Source: Mesorhizobium opportunistum WSM2075 (GTDB lineage Bacteria; Pseudomonadota; Alphaproteobacteria; Rhizobiales; Rhizobiaceae). Taken from it: a stretch of 64,000 bases of DNA. Positions 40,159 to 49,012 of this stretch are shown here, one piece after another (the stretch's first letter is position 1; each line of letters begins with the position of its first letter). The translations under genes were made by a program, and so were the position numbers. The stretch is from assembly GCF_000176035.2 (NCBI RefSeq), contig NC_015675.1, forward strand, positions 4,282,001 to 4,346,000, read 5' to 3'. Below the pieces are notes generated by a model that saw only the letters and a list, made by a program, of their open reading frames with translations, had not been told where the DNA came from and searched no databases.

Positions 40159-40173
40159 CCCGAAGGGCCTCCC

Positions 40174-41115
40174 ATGCTTCTCGGCCGCACCGCCAACGGG
40201 CTCTACTGGATGAACCGCTATATCGAGCGGGCTGAAAACATGGCGCGGCTGGTCGATGCCGGGTTGCGCATGGCGCTGACCCGCACGCAAAGCGCGTCGG
40301 AAGAGTGGAATTCGGTGCTGCTCAGCGCCGGCTCGGATGTCACCTTCACGCAGAAATACCAAGACTATACGGCCGCCAACGTCTCCGATTTCCTGCTTCG
40401 CGATACGTCGAACCCTTCGAGCACGATGTCGTCGATCGAGACGGCCCGCAACAATGCGCGCATGGTGCGCACCGCGCTGACGCGCGAGACGTGGGAAAGC
40501 ATCAACGAAGCCTGGATGGCGCTGAAGCGGATGCTGGCAAGGCCGATCGACGAGCGCGACCTGCCGACCGTCCTCGACGCGATCAAGCGCGAAACGGCGC
40601 TGATCCGCGGCTCGTTCTACGGCACCATGCTGCGCAACGAGATTTTCGATTTTTCGCAGCTCGGCACCTATGTCGAGCGCGCCGACAACACGGCGCGCAT
40701 CCTCGACGTGAAATATTACGTGCTGTTGCCGTCGATTTCCTGGGTCGGCTCGACACTCGACAACTACCAGTGGGAATCGATCCTGCGCTCGGTGTCGGCG
40801 CATCGCTCCTACCGCTGGGTCTACGACGCCGACTACAAGCCGACCAACATCGCCGATTACCTGATCCTCAATGTGCGCATGCCGCGTTCGCTGACCTTCT
40901 GCTATCGCTTCCTGTCGGAGCATCTGAAATTTCTTGGCGACGACTATGGCGAGCGGCATGCCTGCCACGCCACGGCGGACAAAACACAGGCGATGCTGAG
41001 GGCCGGATCGATCAAGGATATATTCGACACCGGCCTGCACGAGTTCCTGGCGGGGTTCATTCGCGACAACACCAGGCTCGGCGACGAGATCGCGCAGGAT
41101 TACCGGTTTTATTGA
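40174..41115 (+). CDS. Alpha-E domain protein (DUF403)
   Basis: A 313-residue, almost wholly helical protein of the alpha-E (DUF403) family. It starts MLLGRTANGLYWMNRYIERA and has LGTYVERADNTARILDVKYYVL. The family occurs nearly always beside circularly permuted ATP-grasp proteins and is thought to assist them. No catalytic residues are known. It is third in the row toward Anbu, separated from the ATP-grasp gene by the heptamer arrays. Confidence 0.9.
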   Translation: MLLGRTANGLYWMNRYIERAENMARLVDAGLRMALTRTQSASEEWNSVLLSAGSDVTFTQKYQDYTAANVSDFLLRDTSNPSSTMSSIETARNNARMVRTALTRETWESINEAWMALKRMLARPIDERDLPTVLDAIKRETALIRGSFYGTMLRNEIFDFSQLGTYVERADNTARILDVKYYVLLPSISWVGSTLDNYQWESILRSVSAHRSYRWVYDADYKPTNIADYLILNVRMPRSLTFCYRFLSEHLKFLGDDYGERHACHATADKTQAMLRAGSIKDIFDTGLHEFLAGFIRDNTRLGDEIAQDYRFY

Positions 41116-41160
41116 GCATGATCCCGCAAAGTGGAAACCGGTTTGCGGACAAGATCATGC
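41116..41160. repeat. Short nested palindrome, mesorhizobial intergenic type
   Basis: GCATGATC at 41116 pairs with GATCATGC at 41153, and inside it CGCAAA pairs with TTTGCG. It starts directly after the alpha-E stop codon. It matches a repeat I know from rhizobial intergenic regions. Confidence 0.65.
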
Positions 41161-41181
41161 TTACAAACGGAAAATGACGCC

Positions 41182-41976
41182 ATGCGGCTCAAGATCACCC
41201 ACCGGACGGAATACCGCTACGATGCGCCGGTGCAATATCTGCTCCAGAGGCTGCGGCTGCTTCCGGTGAGCGGGCCGACACAGACGGTGCTGTCCTGGGC
41301 GCTGAAGGTCGAAGGTGCGCGCGAGGAAGTGCGATTTACCGACCACTATGGCAATGACAACCGGCTGCTGAGCGTCGAGGGTGACCGCGACTTCATCACG
41401 GTCGAGGCATCGGGCGAGGCGGTGACACGCGACACAGCGGGCGTCTGCGGACCACACCAGGGCTTTGCGCCGCTTTGGCTGTTCGCGCAGGAGACGACCT
41501 TGACTACGATCGGCGACGGTATCCGCGAGCTTGCCGAGACGGTCGGCAAGGGGACCGACATCGAAAGGCTGCATCGGCTGATGGCCATCATCTGCGAACG
41601 CGTCGCCTATACGCCGGGCACTACCAACGCGACGACGTCGGCGGAAGAAGCCCTGGCGCTTAAGACCGGGGTCTGCCAGGACCATGGCCACATCTTCGCC
41701 GCCGCCGCGCGTGCGATGGGATTTCCGGCCCGCTATGTCAGCGGCTATCTGATGATGGACGCCGCTGTCGAGCAGGCGGCAAGCCACGCCTGGGCCGAAG
41801 CCCATGTCCCGGGCCTCGGCTGGGTTGCCTTCGACCCCGCCAACGGTATCTCTCCCGACGAACGCTATGTGAAGGTGGCCACCGGTCGCGACTACCGCGA
41901 CGCCTCACCGGTGTCGGGAATTCGGCTGGGGCAGGCGGAAGAACTGCTTGCGGTCACCGTCACGGTAGAGCAGTAA
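41182..41976 (+). CDS. Transglutaminase-like cysteine protease of the Anbu cluster
   Basis: A 264-residue protein with an N-terminal beta domain (MRLKITHRTEYRYDAPVQYL) and a transglutaminase-like core. The triad is visible: Cys in LKTGVCQDHGHIF, His in ASHAWAEAHV and Asp in WVAFDPANG. Enzymes of this type cut or transfer peptide amide bonds. Here it lies 31 bases ahead of the Anbu peptidase and is probably co-transcribed with it. Confidence 0.92.
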   Translation: MRLKITHRTEYRYDAPVQYLLQRLRLLPVSGPTQTVLSWALKVEGAREEVRFTDHYGNDNRLLSVEGDRDFITVEASGEAVTRDTAGVCGPHQGFAPLWLFAQETTLTTIGDGIRELAETVGKGTDIERLHRLMAIICERVAYTPGTTNATTSAEEALALKTGVCQDHGHIFAAAARAMGFPARYVSGYLMMDAAVEQAASHAWAEAHVPGLGWVAFDPANGISPDERYVKVATGRDYRDASPVSGIRLGQAEELLAVTVTVEQ

Positions 41977-42007
41977 TCCCGCAAGGATTGGTGCCAGAAG
42001 AGATTCC

Positions 42008-42739
42008 ATGACATATTGCGTCGGCCTGAAGATCGATCGCGGGCTCGTGTTCATGTCGGACACGCGCACCAATGCGGGTATGGATTCGATCTCGACCTTC
42101 AAGAAGATGCATGTCTGGGAAGAGCCCGGCGAGCGCGTCATCGTCTTGATGTCGGCCGGCAATCTGGCGACGACACAGGCCGTGGTCAGCCTGCTCGACG
42201 AGCGCACCAAGGCCGTGGCTGACCGCCATGCAACGCTGCTCGAAACGCCGTCCATGTATCAGACGGTGCGGCTGGTCGGGGACACCGTCAAGGAAGTGAT
42301 CGCGCACTCTTCGCCCGCGGGCGAGAAGGCCGATTCCTATTTCAACGCCTCCTTCATCCTGGGTGGCCAGATCAAGGGCAGCCCGCCGCGCCTGTTCATG
42401 ATCTATCCAGAAGGCAATTTCATCGAGTCCACCGACGACACGCCGTTCTTCCAGATCGGCGAGACCAAATACGGCAAGCCGATCATCATCCGTGCCTATG
42501 AGCGGACGATGAGCCTCGCCGAGACGGTGAAGCTGCTGCTGGTTTCCTTCGATTCGACGCTGAAGTCGAACCTGTCGGTCGGCCTGCCGCTCGATCTGCT
42601 TTTCCTGGAGAATGATGCCTTCAAGGTTGGCCTGAGGAAGCGGATCGGCCAGGACGACCAGTATTATCGCACGATCTCCGATGGCTGGTCGAATGCGTTG
42701 AAGACGGCCTTTGCCAGCCTGCCGGATTTTCCTGGCTAG
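42008..42739 (+). CDS. Anbu, bacterial proteasome-like peptidase
   Basis: A 243-residue Ntn-hydrolase of the proteasome superfamily. It begins MTYCVGLKIDRGLVFMSDTR, so Thr2 becomes the N-terminal nucleophile after loss of Met. The Asp/Arg of SDTRTNAG and the AGNLATTQA strand match the Anbu group rather than HslV. Anbu was named as an ancestral beta subunit; its ring structure is known to be unusual and its substrate is not established. The neighbours (ATP-grasp, alpha-E, transglutaminase) are the diagnostic Anbu context. Confidence 0.92.
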   Translation: MTYCVGLKIDRGLVFMSDTRTNAGMDSISTFKKMHVWEEPGERVIVLMSAGNLATTQAVVSLLDERTKAVADRHATLLETPSMYQTVRLVGDTVKEVIAHSSPAGEKADSYFNASFILGGQIKGSPPRLFMIYPEGNFIESTDDTPFFQIGETKYGKPIIIRAYERTMSLAETVKLLLVSFDSTLKSNLSVGLPLDLLFLENDAFKVGLRKRIGQDDQYYRTISDGWSNALKTAFASLPDFPG

Positions 42740-42849
42740 GGTGAGTGCGGCAGGCGTCAGCCGTTGCATATGCTTCACGTGTTAATTAGTAATGGATTTT
42801 GAAGGCCGGGCGAAGAGTGCCGGCATTACGATCGTGTCGGGAGGACAAG

Positions 42850-44262
42850 ATGAACAACAATGATTTCCGGCGATGGTCGCAACGCGCCGCCGACTGGGGC
42901 GCCGACTATCGCGACACATTGCGCGAGCGGCCGGTGCGGCCGCTGGTCGAGCCGGGCGACATCTTCAGGAGCATAGAAGCCTCGCCGCCCGAAGACGCCG
43001 AACCGATGGACAGGATCTTCGCCGATTTCGAGGAGAAGATCGTGCCGGGGATGACGCATTGGCAGCATCCGCGTTTCTTCGCCTATTTCCCGGCCAACGC
43101 CGCGCCGGTCTCGGTGGTGGCGGAGTACCTGGTGTCGGCGATGGCCGCGCAATGCATGCTCTGGCAGACCTCGCCGGCTGCGACCGAACTCGAGACGCGC
43201 ACCGTCGACTGGATGCGCCAGGCGCTCGGCCTGCCGCAGGGCTTTTCCGGCGCGATCCAGGATTCGGCCTCGTCGGCGACACTGAACGCGGTGCTGACCA
43301 TGCGCGAGCGGGCGCTGGACTGGCAAGGCAACAAAAAGGGGCTGGCCGGGCAGGAGCGGTTGCGCATCTATTCCTCCGACCAGGTGCACACCTCCATCGA
43401 CCGGGCGATCTGGGTGTCGGGTATCGGCGAGGACAATCTGGTGCGCATTCCGGTCGCCGGCCGTTTTCGTGCCATGGATACTTCGGCTCTCGAAGCGGCG
43501 ATCATCGCCGACCGGCAAGCCGGCATGCTGCCGGCGGGGATCATCGCTTGCGTTGGCGGCACCAGCACCGGCGGTACCGATGACATTGCCGCGGTCGCCG
43601 AGGTGGCGCGGCGGCATGGGCTTTATCTTCATGTCGACGCGGCATGGGCGGGGTCGGCGATGATCTGTCCTGAGTACCGGCATTTCTGGACCGGCGTCGA
43701 AGGCGCCGATTCGATCGTCTTCAATCCGCACAAATGGCTGGGCGCGCAATTCGACTGCTCCATCCAGTTCCTGCGCGATCCCGAAAGCCATGTCAGGACG
43801 CTGGCCATTAAGCCGGACTATCTGAAGACCCATGGTCACGACGGCATCATCAACTACTCCGAATGGTCGGTGCCGCTCGGGCGGCGCTTCCGCGCGCTGA
43901 AATTGTGGTTCCTGCTGCGCGCTCACGGGCTGGAAAACCTGCGCACGATGATCCGCAACCATGTCGCCTGGAGCGAAGGCCTCGCCGCGCGGCTGGCCAA
44001 AGAGGCAGATTTCGAGATCGTCAGCCAGCCGATGCTCTCGCTGTTCTCGTTCCGGCACGAGGCGGCCCCGGACGCCAATTCCGACGAACACAATCTGCGG
44101 CTGGTCAATGCGATCAACGACGACGGCCGCATCTACCTGACACAGACGAGGGTCGATGGACGGGTGGCGATCCGCTTCCAGGTTGGTCAGTTCGAGGCGA
44201 CGGCTGGCGACGTCGATGCCGCTTTCGCGGTCATCACCGAAGTCGCGCGCGCCATGTCCTAA
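42850..44262 (+). CDS. PLP-dependent group II decarboxylase (aromatic amino acid decarboxylase-like)
   Basis: A 470-residue fold-type I PLP enzyme. The Schiff-base lysine is in VFNPHKWLG, and the cofactor Asp in LHVDAAWAGSAMI. FSGAIQDSASSATLNAV and VGGTSTGGTDD fit the aromatic-L-amino-acid decarboxylase group. The likely reaction is decarboxylation of an aromatic or related amino acid, but the substrate cannot be told. The ATG at 42850 has a GGAGGAC site. It follows Anbu by 110 bases; no functional tie is evident. Confidence 0.88.
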   Translation: MNNNDFRRWSQRAADWGADYRDTLRERPVRPLVEPGDIFRSIEASPPEDAEPMDRIFADFEEKIVPGMTHWQHPRFFAYFPANAAPVSVVAEYLVSAMAAQCMLWQTSPAATELETRTVDWMRQALGLPQGFSGAIQDSASSATLNAVLTMRERALDWQGNKKGLAGQERLRIYSSDQVHTSIDRAIWVSGIGEDNLVRIPVAGRFRAMDTSALEAAIIADRQAGMLPAGIIACVGGTSTGGTDDIAAVAEVARRHGLYLHVDAAWAGSAMICPEYRHFWTGVEGADSIVFNPHKWLGAQFDCSIQFLRDPESHVRTLAIKPDYLKTHGHDGIINYSEWSVPLGRRFRALKLWFLLRAHGLENLRTMIRNHVAWSEGLAARLAKEADFEIVSQPMLSLFSFRHEAAPDANSDEHNLRLVNAINDDGRIYLTQTRVDGRVAIRFQVGQFEATAGDVDAAFAVITEVARAMS

Positions 44263-44342
44263 TCAAGGCTGTTCCGGATTGCGCAGGAGTTTGTCTTTGC
44301 AATCATGTGATTTTCGTTAGCCGGCTTGTGCCTTTTCATCGG

Positions 44343-44375
44343 TTTCGTTTTCAACTATGCTCAAGAAAAACGAAA
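44343..44375 (+). promoter_or_regulatory. Candidate GlpR operator at glpR
   Basis: An inverted repeat TTTCGTTTT (44343-44351) / AAAACGAAA (44367-44375) ends 16 bases before the glpR ATG. TTTCGTT also occurs in the glpD promoter region. Such sites suit a DeoR-family repressor; autoregulation is inferred. Confidence 0.55.
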
Positions 44376-44391
44376 ACGGGAGCTTGCCCAA

Positions 44392-45159
44392 ATGTATCTA
44401 TCGCCGCGCCATGCCGAAATCGTCCAGATGGCCAAGGATAATGGGCGCGTGCTGGTCGACGACCTGGCAACGCATTTCAATGTGACGCCGCAAACCATCC
44501 GCAAGGACCTCAACGACCTCTGCGACCAGCGGCTGCTTTCGCGCATCCATGGCGGCGCGTTGTTTCCCTCGGGCATAGAGAACATGGAGTATGAGGCGCG
44601 GCGCAAGATTGCCGCCGAAGAGAAGGAGGCGATCGGACGCGCGGCGGCCAAGCTGATCCCCGACAACGCTTCGCTGTTCATCAACATAGGCACCACGACG
44701 GAGTCGGTCAGCAAGGCTTTGCTCGACCACAACGGCCTGATGGTGATCACCAATAACATCAATGTTGCCAATAGGATGCGCATATATCCTTCGATCGAGG
44801 TGGTGATTGCCGGCGGGGTGGTGCGCGGCTCCGATGGCGGTGTCGTGGGTGAAGCGGCGGTCGATTTCATCAGGCAATTCAAGGTCGACTATGCCGTGAT
44901 CGGCGCCTCGGCGATCGACCATGACGGCGCCTTGCTCGATTTCGATTTTCGCGAGGTGAAGGTGGCGCAAGCGATTATCGCCAACGCAAGACATGTCATC
45001 CTGGTTTCCGACCAGACCAAATTCGAACGCACCGCGCCTGTGCGCATCGGCCATCTGTCGCAGGTCAACACCTTCATCACCGATCGCTGCGACATTCCTT
45101 CGGTGCGCAAGATCTGCCAGGAGGCAGAGGTTCAACTGATCGAGACATCGCTCGGCTAA
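44392..45159 (+). CDS. glpR: Glycerol regulon repressor GlpR (DeoR family)
   Basis: A 255-residue DeoR-family regulator. The N-terminal helix-turn-helix region has VLVDDLATHFNVTPQTIRKDL. The C-terminal sugar-phosphate domain has INIGTTTESV and GGVVRGSDGGVVGEAAVDF. By position at the head of the glp locus it is GlpR, which releases DNA when it binds glycerol-3-phosphate. The ATG at 44392 gives the family start; a longer frame runs upstream through the operator and is not used. Confidence 0.92.
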   Translation: MYLSPRHAEIVQMAKDNGRVLVDDLATHFNVTPQTIRKDLNDLCDQRLLSRIHGGALFPSGIENMEYEARRKIAAEEKEAIGRAAAKLIPDNASLFINIGTTTESVSKALLDHNGLMVITNNINVANRMRIYPSIEVVIAGGVVRGSDGGVVGEAAVDFIRQFKVDYAVIGASAIDHDGALLDFDFREVKVAQAIIANARHVILVSDQTKFERTAPVRIGHLSQVNTFITDRCDIPSVRKICQEAEVQLIETSLG

Positions 45160-45190
45160 GAGGTTTCACGGCCGTCTCACAGGCTCGCGA

Positions 45191-45226
45191 TATTTCGTTT
45201 GACATTCGTTATCAGTTCGAAATAAT
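45191..45226 (+). promoter_or_regulatory. glpD-operon promoter with overlapping GlpR-type operator
   Basis: A perfect TTGACA (45199-45204), 16 bases, then AATAAT (45221-45226). An inverted repeat TATTTCG (45191-45197) / CGAAATA (45218-45224) spans both elements, with TTTCGTT and TTCGTTA inside. Binding there would block RNA polymerase. It lies 60 bases before the glpD start. Confidence 0.65.
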
Positions 45227-45285
45227 TCCACCACGGTTTCGCAAAAGACCCAAAATGGTGCAATGCGAAATCGTGGAGGAGCTAA

Positions 45286-46812
45286 GTGGACGCATCTTCA
45301 ATCCGTGACATTTTCGTCATAGGTGGCGGCATCAACGGCTGCGGCATCGCCCGCGATGCCGTCGGTCGTGGCTTTTCGGTTTTTCTCGCCGAGATGAACG
45401 ATCTCGCCAGCGGAACATCCTCCGGTTCGACCAAGTTGATCCATGGCGGGCTGCGCTATCTCGAATTCTACGAATTTCGCCTGGTGCGCGAGGCGCTCAT
45501 GGAACGCGAGGTTCTGTGGAAGAACGCCCCGCACATCATCTGGCCGATGCGCTTCGTGCTGCCCTATGCCAAGGGCCTGCGCCCGGCCTGGCTGATCCGG
45601 CTCGGCCTGTTCCTCTACGACCATATTGGCGGGCGCAAATTGCTGCCGGCGACCAGGACGCTCGACATGGCGAGCGACCCGGCGGGCAAGCCCTTGAAGC
45701 CATTGTTCAAGAAGGCTTTCGAATATTCGGATGGCTGGGTCAATGATGCACGCCTGGTGGCGCTCAATGCACGCGATGCCGCCGACCGCGGCGCGACGAT
45801 CCGAACCCGCACCAAGGTGGTCGAGGCACGCCGCGAAGGTGGCATCTGGGCGATCAAGATCGAGAACCTGCAGACAGGCGCGACCGAGGAGATCAAGGCA
45901 AGGCTGCTGGTCAATGCTGCCGGTCCATGGGTCGATCATGTCCTGTCCGGCGTCGTCGGCCAGAACGATGTCCACAATGTCCGCCTCGTGCAGGGCAGTC
46001 ACATCGTCATCGCCAAGAAATTCGACGATCCGCGCGCCTATTTCTTCCAGAACAGGGATGGGCGCATCATCTTCGCCATTCCCTATGAGGAAGAGTTCAC
46101 GCTGATCGGCACCACCGACCGGGACTATCCCGGCGATCCGCACGACGTGAAGATCAGCGACACCGAGATCGACTATCTCTGCGCCGCGGCCAGCGAGTAT
46201 TTCGCGCAACCGGTGAAGCGCTCGGACATTGTCTGGACCTATTCGGCGGTTCGCCCGCTCTATGATGACGGCGCCTCCAAGGCGCAGGAAGCAACTCGCG
46301 ACTATGTGCTGAAGGCCGATGGCGGCGACGGCGCGGCCCCGATCGTCAACGCTTTCGGCGGCAAGATCACCACCTACCGCCGGCTGTCGGAATCGATGCT
46401 GGAAAAGATCGAAGGTTTTCTCGGCAAGCGCGGCAAGCCATGGACCGCCAACGCGCCACTGCCTGGGGGTGACTTCCCCGCCACCGGTTTCGACGCGCAG
46501 GTGGCAAAGCTGAAGGCGGCCTATGCGTTCCTCGACGCGCGCCTTGCCCGCCGGCTGACCCGGCTTTACGGGACGCGTGCACAGGTCCTGCTCGGCCTTG
46601 CCAAGTCGAATGCCGATCTCGGCCGCAATTTCGGCGGCGATCTCTACGAGGCCGAAGTGCGTTATCTCGTTGAAAACGAATGGGCTATCACGGCGGAAGA
46701 CGTGCTGTGGCGGCGAACCAAGCGCGGCCTGCATCTTGGCCGCGAGCAGGTTTCCGCACTCGATGAATTCATGCGTGGCATAAGCCGGCGGCACGTCGCG
46801 GCCGCTGAATGA
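45286..46812 (+). CDS. glpD: Aerobic glycerol-3-phosphate dehydrogenase
   Basis: A 508-residue FAD enzyme. The dinucleotide motif is DIFVIGGGINGCGIARDAVG, and SGTSSGSTKLIHGGLRYLE is the GlpD signature. It oxidises glycerol-3-phosphate to dihydroxyacetone phosphate at the inner membrane and passes electrons to quinone. The start is GTG at 45286 behind TGGAGGAG. It is first of the operon glpD-S-T-P-Q-U-V-K. Confidence 0.96.
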   Translation: MDASSIRDIFVIGGGINGCGIARDAVGRGFSVFLAEMNDLASGTSSGSTKLIHGGLRYLEFYEFRLVREALMEREVLWKNAPHIIWPMRFVLPYAKGLRPAWLIRLGLFLYDHIGGRKLLPATRTLDMASDPAGKPLKPLFKKAFEYSDGWVNDARLVALNARDAADRGATIRTRTKVVEARREGGIWAIKIENLQTGATEEIKARLLVNAAGPWVDHVLSGVVGQNDVHNVRLVQGSHIVIAKKFDDPRAYFFQNRDGRIIFAIPYEEEFTLIGTTDRDYPGDPHDVKISDTEIDYLCAAASEYFAQPVKRSDIVWTYSAVRPLYDDGASKAQEATRDYVLKADGGDGAAPIVNAFGGKITTYRRLSESMLEKIEGFLGKRGKPWTANAPLPGGDFPATGFDAQVAKLKAAYAFLDARLARRLTRLYGTRAQVLLGLAKSNADLGRNFGGDLYEAEVRYLVENEWAITAEDVLWRRTKRGLHLGREQVSALDEFMRGISRRHVAAAE

Positions 46813-46854
46813 AGAGGTTTTTGAGCTGATGCGGAAAGCCTGGGAGGAGGCGTC

Positions 46855-47934
46855 ATGCTGGAACTGAGGAACGTCACCAAGACGGTCGGTGCGATCGAGC
46901 ACATCCGCGACGTGTCGCTGACGCTTCAGCACGGCTCGCTCAACGTCCTGCTCGGACCAACACTTTCAGGCAAGACCAGCCTGATGCGGCTGATGGCCGG
47001 CCTCGATGTGCCGACTTCCGGCTCGGTCTGGTTCGATGGCCAGAATGTCACCGGCATGCCGGTCCAGAAGCGCAAGATCGCCATGGTCTACCAGCAGTTC
47101 ATCAACTATCCCGCGATGACGGTCTATGAGAACATCGCCTCGCCGCTGCGGGTGGCCGGCATCGAGCAGGCCAGGATCGACAGCCAGGTGCGGGAAGCCG
47201 CCGCATTGCTGAAACTGACGCCCTATCTCGACCGCACGCCGCTCAACCTGTCTGGCGGCCAGCAGCAGCGCACCGCATTGGCGCGCGCCATCGTCAAGAA
47301 TGCCAGCCTGGTGCTGCTCGATGAGCCGCTCGCCAATCTCGACTACAAGCTGCGCGAGGAATTGCGCGCCGAACTGCCGAGGATTTTTGCCGCCGCCGGC
47401 ACCATCTTCGTTTACGCCACGACCGAGCCGCACGAGGCGTTGCTGCTCGGCGGCAACACCGCGACGCTATCGGAAGGCCAGATCACCCAGTTCGGGCCGA
47501 CCATCGATGTGTTCCGCAAGCCGGTCGACCTGGTGACGGCCAAGACGTTCGCCGATCCGCCGCTCAACACCATCGTGCTGGCCAAGAAAGGCGCCGACTT
47601 CCTGCTCGAGGGCGGGGTCAAGCTGCCGGTGCCGCCCGAACTCGTCGGCATTGCCGATGCGAACTACACGGTTGGTTTTCAACCGCACCATCTTTCGCTC
47701 GAACGGCCCAATGCCCTGGCAGTGCCGGTGCGAGCCAAGGTCACCATCACAGAAATCACTGGGTCGGAGAGTTTCATCCATCTCGACTTCGCCGATGCAC
47801 GCTGGGTCATGCTGTCTCACGGCATCCTCGATTTCGAGCCCGATGATGCGATCGATGTGTTTATCGACCCGCGTCACATCATGGTTTTCGACGAGCACGG
47901 CCGCGCCGTGACGGCACCGAAGCTGGCGGCTTGA
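46855..47934 (+). CDS. glpS: Glycerol ABC transporter, ATP-binding protein GlpS
   Basis: A 359-residue ABC ATPase with a C-terminal TOBE-like regulatory part. Its Walker A is LGPTLSGKTSL, in which Thr and Leu replace the usual Ser/Gly-Cys residues. The signature is LSGGQQQRTALA, and Walker B is LVLLDEPLANLD. Two different ATPases, GlpS and GlpT, are a hallmark of the rhizobial glycerol system. It has a GGAGGAGG site 42 bases after glpD. Confidence 0.93.
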   Translation: MLELRNVTKTVGAIEHIRDVSLTLQHGSLNVLLGPTLSGKTSLMRLMAGLDVPTSGSVWFDGQNVTGMPVQKRKIAMVYQQFINYPAMTVYENIASPLRVAGIEQARIDSQVREAAALLKLTPYLDRTPLNLSGGQQQRTALARAIVKNASLVLLDEPLANLDYKLREELRAELPRIFAAAGTIFVYATTEPHEALLLGGNTATLSEGQITQFGPTIDVFRKPVDLVTAKTFADPPLNTIVLAKKGADFLLEGGVKLPVPPELVGIADANYTVGFQPHHLSLERPNALAVPVRAKVTITEITGSESFIHLDFADARWVMLSHGILDFEPDDAIDVFIDPRHIMVFDEHGRAVTAPKLAA

Positions 47935-47944
47935 GGAGGGCGAT

Positions 47945-49012
47945 ATGGCGCGCATCAACGTCAACCATGTCAGGCATTCCTACCTGCCGAACCCGCGAAC
48001 GGATGCCGATTTCGCGCTACGCGAAGTGCATCACACCTTCGAGGACGGCGGCGCCTATGCGCTGCTCGGGCCTTCCGGCTGCGGCAAGACCACGCTGCTC
48101 AATATCATTTCGGGCCTGCTGCATCCCTCGCACGGCCAGCTGCTGTTCAACGGCAGGGATGTCACCACCCTGTCGACCCAGGAACGCAACATCGCGCAGG
48201 TGTTCCAGTTCCCGGTCATCTACGACACCATGACCGTCTACGACAATCTGGCGTTCCCGCTGCGCAATCGCGGCGTGCCGGAAGCCGACGTCGACCGCAA
48301 GGTGCGCGAGACGCTGGAGATGATCGACCTGTCGTCCTGGGCGAAGAAGAAGGCGAGGGGTCTGACCGCCGACCAGAAGCAGAAGATATCGCTCGGCCGC
48401 GGGCTGGTGCGCTCCGATGTCAACGCCATCCTGTTCGACGAGCCGCTGACCGTCATCGATCCGCACATGAAGTGGGTGCTGCGTTCACAGCTCAAGCAGC
48501 TTCACCGCCGCTTCGGCTACACCATGGTCTATGTCACGCACGACCAGACCGAGGCGCTGACCTTCGCCGACCAGGTGGTGGTCATGTATGATGGCGGCAT
48601 CGTCCAGATCGGCACGCCGGCGGAACTTTTCGAGCGGCCGCGCCATACCTTCGTCGGCTATTTCATTGGGTCGCCGGGCATGAACGTCATGCCGGTGGCG
48701 ATCGAAGGCAGGACGGCAATGCTCGGTTCGCAACGGATCGAATTGCCGGGCGCGCCCAAAGCCGGCAGCGGCGCAGTCGAACTCGGCATCCGTCCTGAAT
48801 ATGTGCGGCTCGGTCGCGACGGCATGGCTGTCTCGATCAGCAAGGTCGAAGACGTCGGTCGCCACAAGGTGGTGCGCGCCAAACTGGAAGGCCGGGACAT
48901 CGCGGCCGTGATCGGCGAGGACGAAACGGTTCCGGCTGAACCGAAGGTGCGGTTCGATCCGGCCGGCATCAACATCTATGCCGATTCCTGGCGTGTCGAG
49001 ATGGGGGCATAG
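47945..49012 (+). CDS. glpT: Glycerol ABC transporter, ATP-binding protein GlpT
   Basis: A 355-residue ATPase with Walker A LGPSGCGKTTLL and Walker B AILFDEPLTVID. The signature reads LTADQKQKISLG in place of LSGGQ, a strongly degenerate C-loop. Paired with GlpS, which has a normal LSGGQ, this suggests one canonical and one impaired ATP site in the heterodimer. The glpP start follows its stop directly. Confidence 0.92.
   Translation: MARINVNHVRHSYLPNPRTDADFALREVHHTFEDGGAYALLGPSGCGKTTLLNIISGLLHPSHGQLLFNGRDVTTLSTQERNIAQVFQFPVIYDTMTVYDNLAFPLRNRGVPEADVDRKVRETLEMIDLSSWAKKKARGLTADQKQKISLGRGLVRSDVNAILFDEPLTVIDPHMKWVLRSQLKQLHRRFGYTMVYVTHDQTEALTFADQVVVMYDGGIVQIGTPAELFERPRHTFVGYFIGSPGMNVMPVAIEGRTAMLGSQRIELPGAPKAGSGAVELGIRPEYVRLGRDGMAVSISKVEDVGRHKVVRAKLEGRDIAAVIGEDETVPAEPKVRFDPAGINIYADSWRVEMGA

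Noticed and set aside
42826..44091. A minus-strand frame opposite the PLP decarboxylase
   Set aside because: Antisense shadow; the forward frame has the PLP lysine and cofactor motifs.
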